From Chitinophagaceae bacterium (GTDB lineage: Bacteria; Bacteroidota; Bacteroidia; Chitinophagales; Chitinophagaceae), in assembly GCA_023251285.1 (NCBI GenBank), contig JAHEZB010000081.1:1-7624 (forward strand): a stretch of 7,624 nucleotides of DNA, given 5' to 3'. The translations under genes were made by a program, and so were the position numbers. The notes beneath the pieces are model-generated. The model worked only from the letters and a program-made list of their open reading frames with translations, did not search any database and was not told where the DNA came from. Positions 6,223 through 7,624 of this stretch are shown piece after piece; position 1 is the first letter of the stretch; every line of letters starts with the position of its first letter.

Positions 6223-7158
6223 TCACTTCTGCACTTTAAAAGCAATGGTCCAGAATTGCTGAGGTTGAAAATTAAATTCCCTGAAACCAGCAATCGGATT
6301 ATCACCATACGTAAATGCAGGCCCGAAAATCAGTTTAACCGGGCTATACAGCAGAAAAAAATCAAGATTTGTTTTAATTAAAGGATGCCACCTGCTGCTT
6401 GAATATTCCTTTCCGACAACGTCGTATCGAAGCTTTGCATCAATGGTAAGCAACCACCGGTTTAAAGGAACATAAACGTTTTTTTTGTTAGGAAAAATAC
6501 TTCCAAAACTTATTTGCATTCCTGCAACCGCCCTTCCCACAAAACCTTTATAAATGGTGCTGTCGGCTTTAAAATTATGCTGAATTTCTACGCCGAATTC
6601 CGGCACCATTAAGTAAGCAAAGTTTGAATCTTTATTGGAATTCCACGACGACCAACGCGTTTTTACAGAAGATTTCGGCCCCTGTTGAAAATAAGAAAAC
6701 ATAGCGGTAGCTGCAATGCCTTGCGACCCTTCAATCTGATCGTAGCGATATTTTGCGGTAGCATTTAATTTTAAAGTCTTATACGTCTGCAGATATTCCG
6801 GATTTAATAAATCAAATACATTTTCGAGCGGCTCGGGTTTCTTTAAAATGCTCATGAACTTATACCCAAACTGAAGATTATTTACCGGTGCATCGGCGAT
6901 GGAATTGCGGTGATATTCTCCTACCAGGCTGCTCTGGCTTTGCGTTGCAGCACCCGATAAATTATACTTCAATCCAAAATCCACCAGATAAGATGCGTGC
7001 TTTTCTTTCGGTATCGAAATGGTAAATAACCCGGGATTCTGGCTGCTTTCATCATCTTCAAAAGACTGCCTGATACCGATATTCTTTAGCCATACCGGAG
7101 TTTGTGCACGAAGTGGAATGAAATGGAACAGCAATAATATGATCAGCACATATTTCAT
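6223..7158 (-). CDS. exported protein of unknown function, probable outer-membrane beta barrel
   Basis: I do not recognise this 311-residue protein's family. Residues 1-18 are a signal peptide (MKYVLIILLLFHFIPLRA, probable cut before Q19). The mature part has many short segments with alternating hydrophobic and polar residues and abundant aromatics, such as YLVDFGLKYNLSG, NLQFGYKFMS, LKLNATAKYRYD and WLLTIDAKLRYDV. It ends in the strand FWTIAFKVQK. This is the texture of an outer-membrane beta barrel of perhaps 10-14 strands; the strand number is a guess. No catalytic motif or repeat is evident. Its ATG overlaps the stop of the upstream gene in ATGA (7155-7158), so the two are probably translated together and may act together. 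Base composition by eye is richer in GC than the DNA left of the tRNA, consistent with ordinary chromosome. Confidence 0.85.
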   Translation of the reverse strand: MKYVLIILLLFHFIPLRAQTPVWLKNIGIRQSFEDDESSQNPGLFTISIPKEKHASYLVDFGLKYNLSGAATQSQSSLVGEYHRNSIADAPVNNLQFGYKFMSILKKPEPLENVFDLLNPEYLQTYKTLKLNATAKYRYDQIEGSQGIAATAMFSYFQQGPKSSVKTRWSSWNSNKDSNFAYLMVPEFGVEIQHNFKADSTIYKGFVGRAVAGMQISFGSIFPNKKNVYVPLNRWLLTIDAKLRYDVVGKEYSSSRWHPLIKTNLDFFLLYSPVKLIFGPAFTYGDNPIAGFREFNFQPQQFWTIAFKVQK

Positions 7159-7607
7159 AAAGGTGAAGTATTGATTTTGCCGGTTACGAGGTCAACCGCA
7201 TCCTGAACCAACGCACATGCGTTTGTTTCCTTTAAACTTACGGCGCCTTTTTCATTAAAATGTTTTACGATCTGATCAAGGTAGGATGTGAGGAGCACAT
7301 ACTGTGCATCGGTTGTCAACACATCACTCAGTTTTGAACTATCCGGCAGATCCTGGGGCGGCCCAATCTTTCCCCCGGCTTTGAGAACTGCGGCTTTTAC
7401 CAAATTCTTTATAGAATGATCATCAGATTCGTAGCCCAGCTGACCTGCTAAATATTCAGATAATTCCTGGTCTCCGATCAATATTTTACCATCAACAACT
7501 CTTGCAGACTTTACCCGGTTTAATAATGCAGCAAGCGCCACATTTCCAATTTTATGGGTGGAATCTGTATTCAAAAAAGGAGGAAATTGTAACTTTTCTT
7601 TCTTCAT
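7155..7607 (-). CDS. hypothetical protein, 150 residues, coupled to the downstream barrel gene
   Basis: I do not recognise this protein. It has no signal peptide or membrane segment; it begins MKKEKLQFPPFLNTDSTHKI and looks soluble and mostly helical. Notable stretches are VALAALLNRVKSARVVDGKI (23-42), which suggests a helix followed by a beta turn, NLVKAAVLKAGGKIGPPQDL (68-87) and LTSYLDQIVKHF (106-117). There is a single cysteine at 131. The ATG at 7605-7607 is the first start in view. The gene's start lies 17 bases from the window edge, so its own promoter or an upstream partner is not visible. The stop overlaps the next gene's start by 4 bases, which points to one operon and coupled translation. 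A cytoplasmic protein made together with an exported barrel is not a pairing I can name. Confidence 0.8.
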   Translation of the reverse strand: MKKEKLQFPPFLNTDSTHKIGNVALAALLNRVKSARVVDGKILIGDQELSEYLAGQLGYESDDHSIKNLVKAAVLKAGGKIGPPQDLPDSSKLSDVLTTDAQYVLLTSYLDQIVKHFNEKGAVSLKETNACALVQDAVDLVTGKINTSPL

Positions 7608-7624
7608 TGCCGCGAAATTGAAGT

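Noticed and set aside
1..7624. CRISPR arrays, insertion sequences with terminal repeats, toxin-antitoxin or defence genes
   Set aside because: I saw no spaced direct repeats, no transposase motifs and no defence-type domains on either strand.

Overview
The window looks like a piece of an AT-rich Bacteroidota chromosome, most likely from Chitinophagaceae or a close relative. The evidence is a SusC/RagA-type TonB-dependent transporter, a Bacteroidota-type ECF sigma factor with a hydrophobic tail, a FecR anti-sigma factor with the C-terminal domain known as DUF4974, a tRNA promoter with the Bacteroidota -7 box TAnnTTTG, and little sign of Shine-Dalgarno sites. The genus is inferred from style only; no search was run. 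All supported genes lie on the minus strand, so transcription runs from high to low coordinates.

Right part (6138-7624): two small genes of unknown function overlap by 4 bases (ATGA). The first encodes a 150-residue protein without a signal peptide. The second encodes a 311-residue exported protein that looks like an outer-membrane beta barrel. Downstream, in the same direction, comes tRNA-Ser(GGA), with its own likely promoter.

Middle part (4951-6050): just beyond the 3' end of the tRNA is a broken tyrosine integrase. It has lost its N-terminal half, and a one-base loss in an A run puts the last catalytic residues (LGH and the HY nucleophile) in another frame. A gene-poor, very AT-rich stretch of about 440 bases follows. 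It holds a 38-codon orphan reading frame that may be a gene remnant, and a 9-base direct repeat of the tRNA T-loop. This is what an old integration site at a tRNA gene tends to look like.

Left part (1-4950): a nutrient-uptake locus in the order ECF sigma factor, FecR anti-sigma factor, SusC, SusD (only the first 22 codons are inside the window). In this class of system an outer-membrane signal is passed to FecR in the inner membrane, the sigma factor is released, and the susC/susD pair is transcribed. SusC with the SusD lipoprotein then takes up a glycan or peptide. The substrate cannot be told from this window, because the degradative enzymes that usually follow susD lie outside it. Unusually for a sigma/FecR partner, this SusC has no visible N-terminal STN signalling domain. 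A perfect 17-base palindrome sits between fecR and susC.

I did not find a clearly new biological system. The points most worth following are the decayed integrase beside tRNA-Ser, the orphan reading frame next to it, the palindrome before susC, and the uncharacterised coupled gene pair at the right end.
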